From Turnera subulata (lineage: Eukaryota > Streptophyta > Magnoliopsida > Malpighiales > Passifloraceae): a DNA stretch of 64,000 nt. The stretch spans positions 3,873-67,872 of the forward strand of contig JAKUCV010006825.1 in the NCBI GenBank assembly GCA_028386065.3, given 5' to 3'. Of the stretch, positions 10,410 through 23,219 are shown piece after piece. Every line of letters begins with the position of its first letter. Within the stretch, counting starts at the first letter, position 1. The notes below the pieces were generated by a model, which was not told where the DNA came from, searched no databases, and saw nothing but the letters and a program-made list of their open reading frames with translations. The translations under genes were made by a program, and so were the position numbers.

Positions 10410-10692
10410 CTCCGTAGTAGTTCTCCCCAATCAAATTAGAGAAGGTAATTTGATAGGGTTGTCAAAAGACTGGTCCTAAAATGAATTAGATCTAAAAGGT
10501 ACAAGCTCAGGAAAGAGAGAGAAAAAGTAAGAGAGAGACACTGTCAGGCCCCTTTGAGCCGTGAACCTCCTTCGTGATTTCCGGCTGATTTCTCACCGGA
10601 AAAAATGTGAAAAACTGCTTCTATCATCGCATCTATTTACCTTTGCCAGTATTCTTCTACGACACAGCAAGCCTCGGTACTATGAGGCTTTG

Positions 10693-12734
10693 ATGATGGA
10701 TAACGAGAGGAAGAGGGAAAGATCTAGATCCCGCGAGAGATGCTCTGCTCGACAAGGCCCTGCTATGACCGGCTCGACTAGCTTGACAGGGGTGGTGGAG
10801 AGCATCCGTAGGCCGAAAGCTGTGGAGGAAGGTGACTTGAGGCCTGAGAAAGACCGCAGCACCAGACGAGCCCGAGTTCAGGACGAAGCTCCTCCACGTG
10901 TACCCAACACCGAAAGCGAAGTCGTCAATGATGCCGATGATGTCTCCGGGATGGAAGTCGAGGAGCAGGGGATGAAGACCGTGACTGAGGCAACCCTAAA
11001 CTTAGGCGGAGCTGACGTCGAGATGATGACTAGCGGCCCTACTGCAGAAGATGGTCCACAGGAAGCAGCACAGGCCGTACCGGCCGAGGAGCCACCTACC
11101 AGACCTCGGGTAAGTTACAAAGATACCCTCAACAGTGAGTCCAGTTTTTCTCTGCCCATGATCCGTGGCAGGATGAGGGTGAGGTTGAATTTGAAGAAGG
11201 AGATGCTGTGATTTGTGAGAGGGATGGGGTACCAGTACTAGAATTATCAGAAGCTTTTAAGGCCAGGTTAGACAAAACTTGGGAGCAAACTGTGGTGGTG
11301 AAGCTCTTGGGGAAGGTGATCGGATTCCGTACACTTCAGGCTAAACTGAACAAACTCTGGCATCCGACTGGTCCATTCAAGATTATTGACCTAGAAAACA
11401 ACTATTTCTTGGTCCGATTCTGGGAACGTCGGGATTATCTACATGCCTTAGTGGATGGGCCTTGGTCGATTTTTGGCAATGTACTCAGTGTACAACCCTG
11501 GACGCCTTCTTTCAAAGCTTCTTCTGACAAAATCGATTTGGTAGTAGTGTGGATCCAATTCCCTGATTTTCCCGCCAACAGGTATCACTCTCACATTCTT
11601 CATAATTTGGGAAATATGGTGGGAAGAACTGTTAAACTTGATGCCAACACTAAGAACCCGAGCAGAGCTCGTTTTGCAAAAGTTGTTGTGTGTGTCGACC
11701 TCACGAAGCCTCTTAAGGGGTCGGTGAATCTGGAAGGGGAGAACATCAAGGTTTGATATGAAGGGCTGCCAGACATTTGTTTGATTTGTGGGCATAGTAT
11801 TCTCAACTGCCCAACGACCGGTCAGGCTCATCCAAATTCTCAAGTCCCCGGGGAAGGCGGCAATCAGAACAAGTTAGCTAAGGAGGGATCTTCAGACGCC
11901 CCAACAAAAGGGAAAGAAAAGCTCTACGAGGACAGGGGAGAATGGATGAATGTCCCGAGAAGAGGGAGAAGGCCAGGTCACTACATGAACACTAACACCC
12001 ACGTATCTCCCCAGGAAAATTCTATAGGTCTATCAGGGAGTCGATTTTCTTCTCTTAGTGATGATGCTCCTTTTGTTGACTACAAAAATGATCGTACCAA
12101 AAAGTACCAGGCCCCCGCAGCAGTAGCTTCCCCAAGCTCTAGTCAATTTAAGTTTGCCAGTAGCTCCAAAGCCCCCAAGACCAACACTACCTCAACCCAC
12201 AAACAAAAAGGTAGTGCTAAATCCAACCAATCGGCTTCTACCCCAGTCCAGCCCAGACCCCCACTTCGTAACATATCCAATACTCACATTCCTAATCACC
12301 CGCTTAACCAAAGTAACCCTGGATCACCAGGGCAGACCCAATACAGGCCTAAACAACCTATCTCCAACCAGAAACCAATCACAAAAGCTTCCCAACTTGC
12401 TCAAAACCAGCATAACCCTAAACACTCTGTAGTGGTGTTGGGAGAGGAGAACCACACCGACATAATTCCCCTACCCCCCGAGCCTAGTTTCCCCATCCCA
12501 TCTAAAATTCCCGCAACGTATATCATGGGAAGTAACTCCAACATTATGCCTCCTAGCCATATGCCAAGCGAACCGCCAGACCATGCCCACCCAGATATCC
12601 ACCCAACAACAACATCTACGGTTACTGATATGACGGTTGACATGATGGAGCAAAATCACTTAGGACTAGGAAATCAAAGTTCTGATAGTTTAAGGAATTT
12701 TTCTGGGGAGCCCTCGGGCACCTTATCTGCCTGA
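10693..12734 (+). pseudogene. LINE-1 ORF1 (gag-like, DUF4283/zinc knuckle), broken
   Basis: Starts MMDNERKRERSRSRERCSA. An acidic N-terminal region is followed by the conserved block TVVVKLLGKVIGFRTLQAKL and KIIDLENNYFLVRF (DUF4283-like fold). PDICLICGHSILNC is a knuckle, and a long Pro/Ser/Asn-rich tail ends at 12734. There are two lesions. A one-base frameshift lies near 11150-11180, where the reading changes into DEGEVEFEEGDAV. A TGA at 11755-11757 sits where related elements read a Trp before YEGLP. In function it would bind LINE RNA. Confidence 0.85.
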
Positions 12735-12775
12735 TGTTTCCAGCCTGGTCTGCGACTCCCATTAATCCAAATTTT

Positions 12776-15700
12776 ATGATATCCATTGTTTCTTGGAACT
12801 GCCAGGGTGCTGGCAAAAAAAATTTTCTTAGAAATTTTAAAGAGATTGTGATGACACACAAGCCGGAGGTAGTTGTCGTAGTAGAACCACGAATTAGTGG
12901 ATCTAGAGCTACCAGAGTTATTGGCAAAATGGGATTCCATAATTCACACAGAGTAGAAGCAGGAGGTTTTGCAGGGGGAATTTGGTTATTATGGAACGAG
13001 GAAAGGGTCCACATTCAGGTCTTATATTCCCATACCCAATTTATTCACTGCAGACTGACAAGAGGATCTAAATCTTTTCTCTTCTCCGCCATTTATGCTT
13101 GTCCACAGGAAGGTTGGAGGAAAGGCCTTTGGAAAAATTTGGAACTAATAGCAACACAGGTGAAAGATCCTTGGCTCCTAAGGGGTGACTTTAATGCCAT
13201 TTTGGCCGGGCATGAGCGGAGGAACGGTGCAGGGCGACATGGGTTGGCCAACAAAGCCTTCCAAGAGTGCATGGCTAGAGCACACCTGCTAGATATTGGC
13301 TTTGTGGGGAACAAATTCACGTGGAAAAGGGGTACCTTTTATGCAAGGCTTGACAGATTTTTGTGCAATGGGGCTTGGCGAATGACTTATCCAGAAGCAT
13401 CCATACTACATCTAACTAGAGTGGGGTCTGACCATTGCCCTCTGCTCCTGAAGGATGGTTGCCCTCCTCCCCCAAGGGCAAGCCGTCCGTTCAGGTTCCA
13501 GGCCGCATGGTTATCACATCCCCAATTTGATGAATTTGTGAAACACTCGTGGCGTCTGGATGTGGATCTGATGTCAGCTACGGAGGATTTCTGCTCTAAA
13601 GTCCAAGACTGGAATAGAAGAGTATTTGGCAATCTACACTGGAAAAAGAAGAGACTACTAGCTAGATTAGCCGGGATTCAGAAATTTTTGGAAAATCAAC
13701 CATCTCCATATCTAGCCAAGCTTGAAGTTGAGTTAAAGATGGAATTAGATAGTATCCTCATCCAGGAGGAGGTCTTTCGGGCACAGAAAGCCCGTTGTCT
13801 GTGGATCCGGGAAGGCGACAGAAATACAACCTTTTTCCATGCAACAACCTTAATTAGAAGGAAGCAAAATAGGGTGGAGGCCCTCAAGGATAACCAAGGC
13901 ACATGGAATTCAGATGCAGCCGATTTGAAAAACTTGGCTGTGAATTACTTTAAAAGCCTATTCAAGGAGGAAGGTGTCGCAACTTGCATATTCCCACTAC
14001 CTAATTACCTTCCTTTCTTAGAACATCTCCTTCTGGAGGATCTGACTCGACCAGTGACGGAAGAGGAAGTAAAACACTGTATTATGCAAATGGGGCCATT
14101 GAAGGCACCAGGACCAGATGGGATTCATGCAATCTTTTTCCAATAGAAGTGGGAACTCCTAAGACCAAATCTGCTACAATTTTGTAAGGAGGTCTTTGAG
14201 AATGGATGGTGGAAAGAGAGCCTCAATCGGACACTGATCGTCTTACTACCAAAGGTTCAGAAATCGGAACGGATTACCCAATTCCGCCCCATAGGTTTAT
14301 GCAACGTACTTTGCAAGATGATCACCAAATTGATTGTAAACCGCATCAAGCCACTCCTCACAAATCTGGTAGCCCCAGTGCAATCGAGCTTTGTACCCGG
14401 AAGACAAATAACGGATAATACAATTATTGTTCAGGAGGTGGTACACTCTCTGCGTAGGAAGAAAGGAGCTTCGGGGATTATGGTTATCAAAATAGATTTG
14501 GAGAAAGCATATGACAGACTTAGATGGTCCTTTATCCAAGAGACACTGATCCTGGCCGACTTTCCCATCAAGCTAGTCCAACTTGTGATGAAATGTGTTT
14601 CTACTTCCTCCTTGTAGGTGTGTTGGAATGGAGAAGCAACTGAATCTTTTCATCCCTCAAGAGGTATCAGGCAAGGTGACCCCATCTCTCCATACCTGTT
14701 TGTACTTTGTATGGAAAGATTAGGTCACCTAATCCAGCATGCCGTGGAAAAAGGAGCCTGGCGACCCATTACTCTGAGTAGAGGAGGGCCGAAACTAACC
14801 CACCTTTTCTTTGCCAATGACCTGCTCTTATTTGCAAGGGCCTCCAGAGATCAAGTGACAATGATAAATGATTGTCTTAACAATTTCTGTCTTTTCTCAG
14901 GGCAAAAGATAAGTTTAGAGAAATCCAGAATCTGCTTCTCTTCGAATCTGCCTAAAGACCTACAAAAGGAAATCAGTACTTCTTTTAGCTTCAAACGCAC
15001 CAAAGATCTAGGGACACACCTGGGTGTTCCATTAATCCATTCCAGAATCAAATCATCAGATTTCAGTCACATTCTAGATTCTGCCCAATCAAGACTTAGT
15101 GGGTGGAAAGCCAAGCATCTCTCACTAGCTGGGCGAATTATCCTTGTAAAATCAGTCCTGTCCGCTCTTCCAGTCTACACAATGCAGACCCTAAGACTTC
15201 CAAGAGCCGTATGTGATAGCCTGGACAGACTCAGCAGACACTTCATTTGGGGGTCAACAGAGGAGCAGAGGAAGACCCACCTTGTGGGTTGGGAACAGTT
15301 GTGCAAACCCAAAAGTCGAGGGGGAGTAGGTGTGAGGAAGATGAGGTCTATCAATGATGCTCTATTGCTGAAAGTAGAATGGAAACTATCAACCGAGGTG
15401 GAACCACTTTGGATTAAAATTTTTAAAGGAAAATATTTGAATAACCAAGGCCCAGCTCCTCCTTCTTTGAAGAACAAGCCCGGCTCAAACCTGTGGAGAG
15501 CATTGTGGAGATTATGGCCAGAGATCAGATTGGTTGGAAGATGGGGGATGGTACGTCTGGCCTCTTTTGGGAAGATAAGTGGCTGGACAAGAATATTGTT
15601 CTCAAAGAAGCCCTACTACCTGGTAAATCCTTTAACCCTGGAAGCAAAATTGTGGACATGTGTGACCAAAAGAATCAGTGGAGGTGGGATTTATTGCAGC

Positions 15701-16834
15701 ATTGCTTGCCCCAGGAATGTTGCACAAACTAAGCCTACACCCGCCCCCAAGGGTTGAGAAGGGTCCGGATGTACTCATTTGGCTACCATTGGCTCCTTTT
15801 CATCCCAATCTGCTTATTCAATGTTGGAAAGTGCAAACTGGGGACCGAAGGAGAAGATTTGGGAGAGTATATGGAGCTGGAAGGGTCCACCACGAGTTGC
15901 CTCCTTCATCTGGTTATTGGCGCAAGACAGATTAATGACAAACGCCAGAAGAGTTCGCCTACATCTCTCTGACTCGGACCAATGCCCTATATGCCATAAT
16001 GGCACCGAAACAGCCCTACACATGGTTCGAGACTGCCCACGTATGCAAGACTTATGGTGGGCACTGAGTAACCAACAATTGGATCCTTGTTTTTTTGCTA
16101 TGGAGCTTACAGGTTGGATTATGTATAATCTGCTGAATAAGCCCAAACTACCAGGTTGGGAGACCCTCTTTGCAATCACATGCTGGAAAGCATGGTCATG
16201 GCGCAACCAACAGCTTTTTGACATGGAATTTCAACCAATTATTTACCCGGTTAAGTCTCTTAAATCCTTGACAGCTTCCTACATTTCAGCTGAAACGTTG
16301 AGAAAGCAACACCAGGGTCTAAAGGTTTGGTCCTGCCCAGAACCTTCTAGTTGGCGTCCCCCGGGATTTGGTGAATTGAAATTCAACGTGTCTGGATATT
16401 TGCATGCCGAGGAGCCTGAGGCCTGGTTGGGTGGTGTCTGCAGAGACAACAATGGAGCTTGGATTACCGGATTTGTGGCAAGGTTACAGGCTGATACCAA
16501 TTTTAATGCTGATCTTTTGGCTATTCTACAGGGTTTGAAGTTAGTGATTGCCCAGAACTACCACACGGTCACTATCGAATCTGATGGCATAGCAGTTATT
16601 AAATGGTTACTAGAAGATTTTGAATGGGAAGGTACTTTGGCAAACATAGCTGATGAGATTAACTTGCTACTTTGTTCTTCAAAGCACTACTCCATTACTA
16701 TTGTTGATATAGATGCTAATAAGGTAGCACAGTCTCTTGCCTCTTTAGCTCGTTTGTTTGACCCAGGAATTACAATCCTTCACTCACCTCCAAGTGTTAT
16801 TACTGCACTGTTGTTAGACGATTGGAGGGGATGA
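12776..16834 (+). pseudogene. LINE-1 ORF2 (endonuclease-RT-RNase H), broken
   Basis: The start MISIVSWNCQGAG opens an apurinic-type endonuclease (GDFNAIL, SDHCPLLL). The reverse transcriptase follows (PGPDGIHAIFF, FRPIGLCNV, GIRQGDPISPYLF, FANDLLLFA). A zinc-binding region is next (CPICHNGTETALHMVRDC). An RNase H domain closes the frame (LKFNVSGYLH, TIESDGIAV, DANKVAQSLA). Lesions are TAG at 14144, TAG at 14615, and a compensating pair of frameshifts near 15490 and 15760. The RT motif FADD is FAND. Several look like C-to-T or G-to-A transitions, as expected from decay of methylated cytosines (inference). The RNase H domain is absent from LINE-2 and LINE-3 in this window. Confidence 0.9.
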
Positions 16835-16936
16835 GGCCTTTTGTGTTTCTCTTCTGTTTGTACCTCATTCTGTATATACTTTTTATGCATTAATGCAGTC
16901 CAGGTTTAAACCAAAAAAAAAAATTAGAGAAGGTAA

Positions 16937-18277
16937 ACTTCCAATCCAAGAAAAAGAATTTTTTTTTTTTTTGAGAAAGAAGAAAAAGAATTAAAAGAAC
17001 GGAAACAATAGAATGATATAATTCATCAAGAGCCAGATAATATGACGATTCCCAGACCAACATGAACTGGGCCTCGGTTCTGGTCATTTTACACTGACCG
17101 GCTTAGGTGGCCCAGACAAGCAATGATCTTACGTGTTGGAGAGCACCTGCTTTTTGCCACGTGTAGCAAAAATGCTCGTTGGATACGGAAATAGAAAGGA
17201 CAAAGTCGGTCCTTAAAATAGCCTTTCAATTTTCAAACAACACCAAGAAAAAAAAAAAGAAAAAAGAATACCATGTTATGCTGCAAAACTACTTGTCTTC
17301 ATATTGACCAGTGGGTCAATTGTATTATGTATTATAAATATTGAAGCTGATCTAGTCTAAAATCAAAGTTAATTTTCAACCGAGTAAAATACGTAGAAAT
17401 TTGTATACTAGAAAATCCAACGACGGACTTTATACTACTATTCTTTTTTTTTTTTGTTACACAGAATAATTAAGAAGCTATGAATTCTTCTTTCTATATT
17501 TCATTCTACAGGGATTTTGATACATAACCATCATTCCAAGTCTAAACGAAAGTAATTAAAATCGTCTTAACATTTCTCACGTATGACATCTTAGATCTTT
17601 ATTAGTGATTCAAACATACGTGCTGCATTCTGATTTCACGCACTGATCATCATCCTTCACTTTTTTTTTTATGTAGACATTTGTATGCTTCATTAGTCAC
17701 GAAATAAAGAAAACCATCTCTATAATTGATTGATAAATTCTCCAAATTTGGTAGTCAAGTTTTCTTTCCCACTAGCATTTCTCGAGTATTGGCTCAATCT
17801 CCAGTAACAAGCCTCTTTGGAATTCCAAGGGTAAGCCATAGGGAAGTCATCTTCTTTTATCTTCCAACCGGTGCAAAAGGCATAATCAAATCCATATAGC
17901 TAGACTTATTAATTATATTCAGTACAGGAATATTCGACTGCATGTAAAGCTGTTTAACAATTTAAAAGCAGAGGTACGTACAAGGAAACAGAAGGAAAAT
18001 ATTCATTCATAATCACTACTTCAAATCTCAGTACACCAATGGATAATGGATACAGAGTTCAGAGGTATGCTCATCTACTGCAAATAAGGAGAGAACAAAC
18101 GATTCCATGAGCAAATATAGTGATTAATTACCAAATAATAAAGCGCGCATTACTAGCTACATAGAGCGGCACCCAGCTCACCGCTTATTCTTTACTTATA
18201 ATACATCCGTCTAGACGATAGATATCAGTTGGCTAGCTTGAGATACTCAAGCTTTAATCCCCTAAGTGGGGTGAGTT
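16937..18277. other. Intergenic, displaced CRP2 promoter and 3' flank of PRP1
   Basis: 16937-17250 would be the original upstream region of CRP2 before the LINE arrived. No TATA box is evident there. 17900-18240 resembles the 3' flanks of PRP2 (22900-23200) and PRP3 (35760-36050) and probably holds the PRP1 3' UTR. No genes were seen. Confidence 0.4.
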
Positions 18278-18670
18278 TCATGGATAATTGCCAGAAGGAG
18301 GCTTGCCCTTATAAGGAGGCTTGTAGCTAGGAGGCTTGCCCTTAGGAGGTTTCTTGTAAGGAGGCTTGCCCCTATAAGGAGGCTTGTATTTATCATCATC
18401 TTCCTCCAGTATTGGAGGGTGTCCTGGATAGTGGCCGCCAGAAGGTGGCTTGTAAACTGGGGGCTTTTTAACTGGGGGCTTGTAGACTGGAGGCTTGTAA
18501 ACCGGGGGCTTGTACACTGGTGGCTTATATGGTGGCTTGTATTTTGGATATGGTTTGTCACCCTTATACTTATCCTCATCCTGATCAGGAGTGTTCTCAG
18601 CAAGAGAGGGGGTGGTTAGTGCAACCACCCCAAGGAGAAGAGCTAGCAGCAGTGACCAAATTGCTTGCAT
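18278..18670 (-). CDS. Proline-rich cell-wall protein (PRP1), 130 aa
   Basis: Chosen start MQAIWSLLLALLLGVVALTT at 18670, by alignment with PRP2 and because a classic signal peptide (cut after SLA) follows directly. An in-frame ATG 24 bp upstream (MTKLQLPK) is possible, but its counterpart in PRP2 is out of frame. The mature part is Lys/Tyr/Pro-rich with PPVYK-type repeats, an acidic EEDDDKY linker and a C-terminal KGKPPSYKPPYKGKPPSGNY block. Such proteins are secreted, hydroxylated on proline and cross-linked in the wall through tyrosine. The frame is intact, with a TATA box about 50 bp upstream. The long antisense frame is a product of the repeats. Confidence 0.88.
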   Translation of the reverse strand: MQAIWSLLLALLLGVVALTTPSLAENTPDQDEDKYKGDKPYPKYKPPYKPPVYKPPVYKPPVYKPPVKKPPVYKPPSGGHYPGHPPILEEDDDKYKPPYRGKPPYKKPPKGKPPSYKPPYKGKPPSGNYP

Positions 18671-18718
18671 CTTTGGGAGTTGTAGTTTTGTCATGGCAAT
18701 ATATGAAGCAAGTATCCC

Positions 18719-18960
18719 CTTTTTATAGTGGTCTCGAGTAAGTAGCCCTGGGTTCATATGTCGCATTCTCGTGCTCTACCTAATGCTCCACTCTAGTGGG
18801 ATCAAAGTCAAAAAATCATTGTAGCGTTTTCTGGTTAGACATAAATGTGAAAGGTGCATTTGGGTCCCAATGAGTTGCAAATTCTGAATTTTCCATCGCA
18901 AGAGTCTTACATGGTGGGTAAGGAAGACATGTTTTTCAATGATCTTTTGATTTATGTGGC
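18719..18960 (-). promoter_or_regulatory. PRP1 core promoter and conserved upstream block
   Basis: A minus-strand CTATAAAAA TATA box lies at 18719-18727. A block further upstream (18825-18960) is shared with PRP2 and PRP3; on the plus strand it includes gttagacataaatgtg, tttgggtcccaatgag and caatgatcttttg. Retention in three paralogues suggests conserved regulatory sequence or a common recent origin. Confidence 0.6.
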
Positions 18961-21900
18961 TAACAGATAAAGATTATACACCCCCAAATCTTAACATGCA
19001 TGCAGTTGCTTTCTAAACTTTGATTAAGGAAACAATACCGACACCAAACTACTAGTCAGGGTACTGTTTTGCACTCTTCAAAAGCTTGAGCATCGATATG
19101 ATGTTGTTTTCTGTTGTTCATAAATACACGAAATATTCAGCATCCACATCATACTTGCCTTATCTTTCTATGTAAAACCGGTAATTTCTGGGCATTGCCT
19201 GTTGACCTGTTCCCGTTCAATAATTTTGGACTTTTTCTTCCCATTGATACAGTTTCAAGCAAATTCACGAGATTCTAAGCTTTTTTTTTTTTTGATGCTA
19301 GAGATTCTAAGCTTAAGTGGTTTAAAAATAGTAATTATGAAGAGGAGAAAATAAACTAATTATTATAGGGTCGTTTAGTCAGATCAAAGGTGGGCGCTTA
19401 TCATGGCAACAAGTGAATGAATTAATCAAACAAAAACACATAATTGAGGGGGGAAAACCCGCCAATATGCACTACAATAATTAATCATTTTACACCAAAC
19501 TACCCAGTTTAACTAGTTTTCTCCACTTTTAGTCTCTAAAGTATAATTTTGGTTAATTGAACATGATTGGATCTCATTTTGAATATTATATACTAATCAC
19601 TTCAACAAGCAAACATCTCTAATCTCTTCATTCTAGGAAAACATGACCGAGCTGGCCTCACATGCGCGATGTGACAAGTAATGCCTGGACACCTTTTTCC
19701 ATTACCACAAAAACATAAACATAGTGATTTTGGATAACATAAAATGCTATATAACTCATGTATACACAATAGGAAACCAAGCTTTGAGACTGAATTGCGT
19801 TACTACATGTACGAAGCAATACGACACCGCCGACACGAACAATGTCATTTAAACTTTTTTTTTTTTTAACGGAAGCGAAAGCAAAAAACCATTACTACGA
19901 AATCATAATAAGTTTGAAAAATGCAAAATGCTAAATAAATCACACAAACAACACACGGCGACATCGGTGACGCGGTTAAGTGTAAAGTCCCCATCGGTTC
20001 GTTTCATACTTGGCCACATTTATGCTCATATTGTACGTAGGGACCAATTATTTTGTCGATCCAGCTTTCATTATTTCTTGGTGTCTTCTTGACAAGGAAC
20101 GCAAAGGACCTGTTCAAGAAGGCAACGGACCACGTACGTTTCTGCCTAGCTATTACTTGGTTGACAAATTGAACCAACAAAGGAATTGGACAAAATTGTA
20201 CCTAAGATTTAAATTTTGATTTTGTAACTTAAACATCGATAACCACACAATCCAACGTCATTTCTAGTGTGAGAATCGGACCAAATATTTTTTTTTTTGT
20301 CTTCTCACTTATATTTTTAAAGTCGTCACTCCGATTTTATTAATTAACTTGAAAAAAATTTAGGAAACCATGCTTCTTAAGACTGAAAGGGACTCACAGA
20401 GAGCCAAAGATGTTGGATTCGGGGGCTCATCACGGGTAGGAAGATGTGAGGCACCCACTCGGTCGTACTTTCCATCCCTCCTATCCTTCAATTCCACCTT
20501 AAAATGAGCAGAACAAAACCACTTAAACAGCACAACCTGCATGAGATCTAACAAAAGGAATGAAAAATGAGAACTGAAAAATAAAAGGAGTAGAGTTTCT
20601 CTAAGTGGGAGCTTCTTGGAGATAATTTGTGATCCTTGGAAGTCGGAACCAAAGAGGAGAGTCCTATTTATAATATAAGAGGTGCCAGAGCCTCATCAAT
20701 AATCAGGACTAAATCGAAGAAATAAAAGGTTCTTGCTCAACAAGATTGAAATGGCAGAAAATCAAAAAACAATTGTGATCCAAAGTGTTATTATGATTGC
20801 CCAAAGCTGAAGATCTTTTTGTAATGGCCGCAAAGCTCGGACAAATCTCCTTGTATGATTGCCCGCTCATGGCAGGCTTTCCTTCCATGACGAACCCTGA
20901 TTTTGAATATGTTTTTACTTTTTACCATTTTCTTTTCTTGATTTTTCTATTTTAGGACAAATCTTTGGAAATGGGTGAACCCTAGCATTATACCCAGATA
21001 TATCCCTTAAGATTAGTCAAAAAACTTCCCATTAGGCCTTACTTAGTCTCCAATTCAAGGAATTTTAATGAGAACCTTCCCCATTTTACTCATTTCTCCA
21101 AAAGGTAGTTCATTTTTAGATTTTTTAGTGGAAATTTGACTGTAATTTCGTGATTTGATTGGACTGTAATCGTTTCCTAGGCTAATTAAAATCCAAAATG
21201 ATGAAATATTGATATTTGAGCTCCAAACTACCTAATAAAATCAAATAGATTTAATCAAATGAAAATGAAGTCTAATTAAGACAATCGAGTCCAAATATGA
21301 GTGTTTACACTCGGCTGCAATTCTGTAACATAACTTGAATTTATCAAGAGTGCATTTGTTTGTTAAATTAGAACGTATACAGGTTAAATCCTATTAGTGT
21401 ATACTGTATACTGGTGAGATCTATATGGCTGTTTCCACAATGTGTGCATATAGAGGCCACTTAGAGGGAAGGCAGCTGCTTGGATTCCAACTTCATCGAT
21501 CGTAGGTCTCAAAAGAGTAGGTGGAAAGTTTGGGCTTAGCCCATAAAGAATTGGGTCAAAAGTGTTCATGAGAGAGCCTTGCTATGATGCGTTCTTAACC
21601 ATGCATGACTGGTGTCGTCTGGGTGGGTACACTTCTGTTTCCTCCTCCAATGGAAAGTTTAGAAAAAGACGGTGGTAACTTGGCACTTTTAGAAATCTAA
21701 AATGAATGCTAAACGACTCATAATAATAGATTAACAAAGAAGTTTGGCGTAAAGAGAGAAGGATTTGAACTTTTTTCTTGTTTTTACAAGGACAGATTGA
21801 TTTGGGACAGCGACACCCCCTCACTTATTTGATTGATTAAGGGATAAAAGTACCGAACCAATCTGACCAACCACGTGCTGGTTTCCCATTGTTAGAAGTT

Positions 21901-23219
21901 CGGGAGGATAAGTGTTTGAACTTCGAAGCTTTAAAGTAAAATCAGTAAGTTTACTATCAAAAAAACAGTAAAATCAGTAAGTTAATTATTTGAGATGATG
22001 GCTTTTTACTTTTTAGATCAAGAATCTTAAACTTTTTTATACTAATTACAATCCTTTTCTCTGTTCTATAAAATCGTTTCTCTTATTAACCAGGAGTAGA
22101 GCCAACATTACTTACCTAAGAAACTATACAAGAGCCCAAAGTTTCATGAGGGGGGTACCCTACATGCAGTTGATGACATCCCAAATGAAACTTAAAAGTC
22201 GCCAAATTAAGCCGCAGCTGCCTTATTTGCGTATGTGGATTCCTAGTCTCTTTGGTTGAGCCCCATTACTTTCTTATGAATCATCACACACTAACATAGG
22301 TAGTTTCGAGGACTACAGTATACGTACACTAGGCCAGCTTGACGTACCCAATTAATAATATTGTACTAGTTTCGTTGGGCCAGTAATTAAAGGTTAAGGT
22401 CTTAAGGAAGAATCCTGCAAACCCTGCGGCTTAATTTTTCTGAAACCTTGTCTCAATTCTTTGTATATGTATATCATGTATATGTAATCCAATGTTACTC
22501 CACTCTGCACAACAGGTGCACCAAGATATATTTGCCAGATTTTGTGGTGTGTTCATACCCGAATACCTGAGAAATTGAGCTCGAGATAGGCTTCGATGGC
22601 CAGCTAGCTAGCTTGAATCGATTTCTGAATACATTGAATTATTCTCTCCATTCAAAGTCCCGGCCCTATTCATTTCACCATTCTATAATACGGAGCATAA
22701 ACAAAAAAAAAAATAATGTTCAATTGCACTAATTTGCTCTTAATCTTAAATTGGTAATTTTATAGTCTAGCCTGTTTTATTTTACTTTTCCCGGTGCTCT
22801 TAATTGTTATTAATCTTCATTCAGTTTTAGAGAATTCACTTGCGCAGAAATATGGATGCCAATTAATTAATTATTCCATGCCTGCATGCTCTCTGTATAT
22901 GCTTGATGGAAGAATATACTGATCAGCACTACTCGAGTTGCTTAACTAGTGAAATGTATTGTAGGTAATCGTACAAGAAAATAGCTAGAAAGAAACATAT
23001 ATTCATTATAACCATTTCAAGTCATGGATAAATATCTGGAACATGATACATAGGCACATCTACTGAAAAAAAGCTGTAAACATAACAAATGATTCCATGA
23101 GCAACCACATTATAGTGATTACCATACCATAAAAGCATAATTACCCACATATATTACGGCACTCGCCTGAGCACTTATTTAATTTGGCACATCCAATACA
23201 TCAAGCTAGATTACGTAAT
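18961..23219. other. Intergenic between PRP1 and PRP2
   Basis: AT-rich, with no convincing gene. 21460-21600 (including 'cccataaagaattgggtcaa' and 'gccttgctatgatgcgttct') is a diverged copy of 35510-35580 near PRP3, showing that PRP 3' flanks were duplicated with the genes. 19985-20040 ('ttggccacatttatgctcat') weakly matches 35035-35070. The segment at 20380-20480 has a denser coding-like composition but no identified family. Confidence 0.4.

Larger units (their letters stand above)
10449..16920 (+). mobile_element. LINE-1: full-length plant L1-type non-LTR retrotransposon
   Basis: Boundaries come from a 16-bp target duplication, aaattagagaaggtaa, at 10433-10448 and 16921-16936. The 3' end is an A-run after ccaggtttaaacc. 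The order is a 5' leader, ORF1 (nucleic-acid binding with a CCHC-like knuckle), ORF2 (endonuclease, reverse transcriptase, zinc-binding region, RNase H) and a short 3' UTR with poly(A). Both ORFs carry inactivating changes (see separate entries). The still-perfect target duplication suggests fairly recent insertion. It landed in the upstream region of CRP2. Confidence 0.93.
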
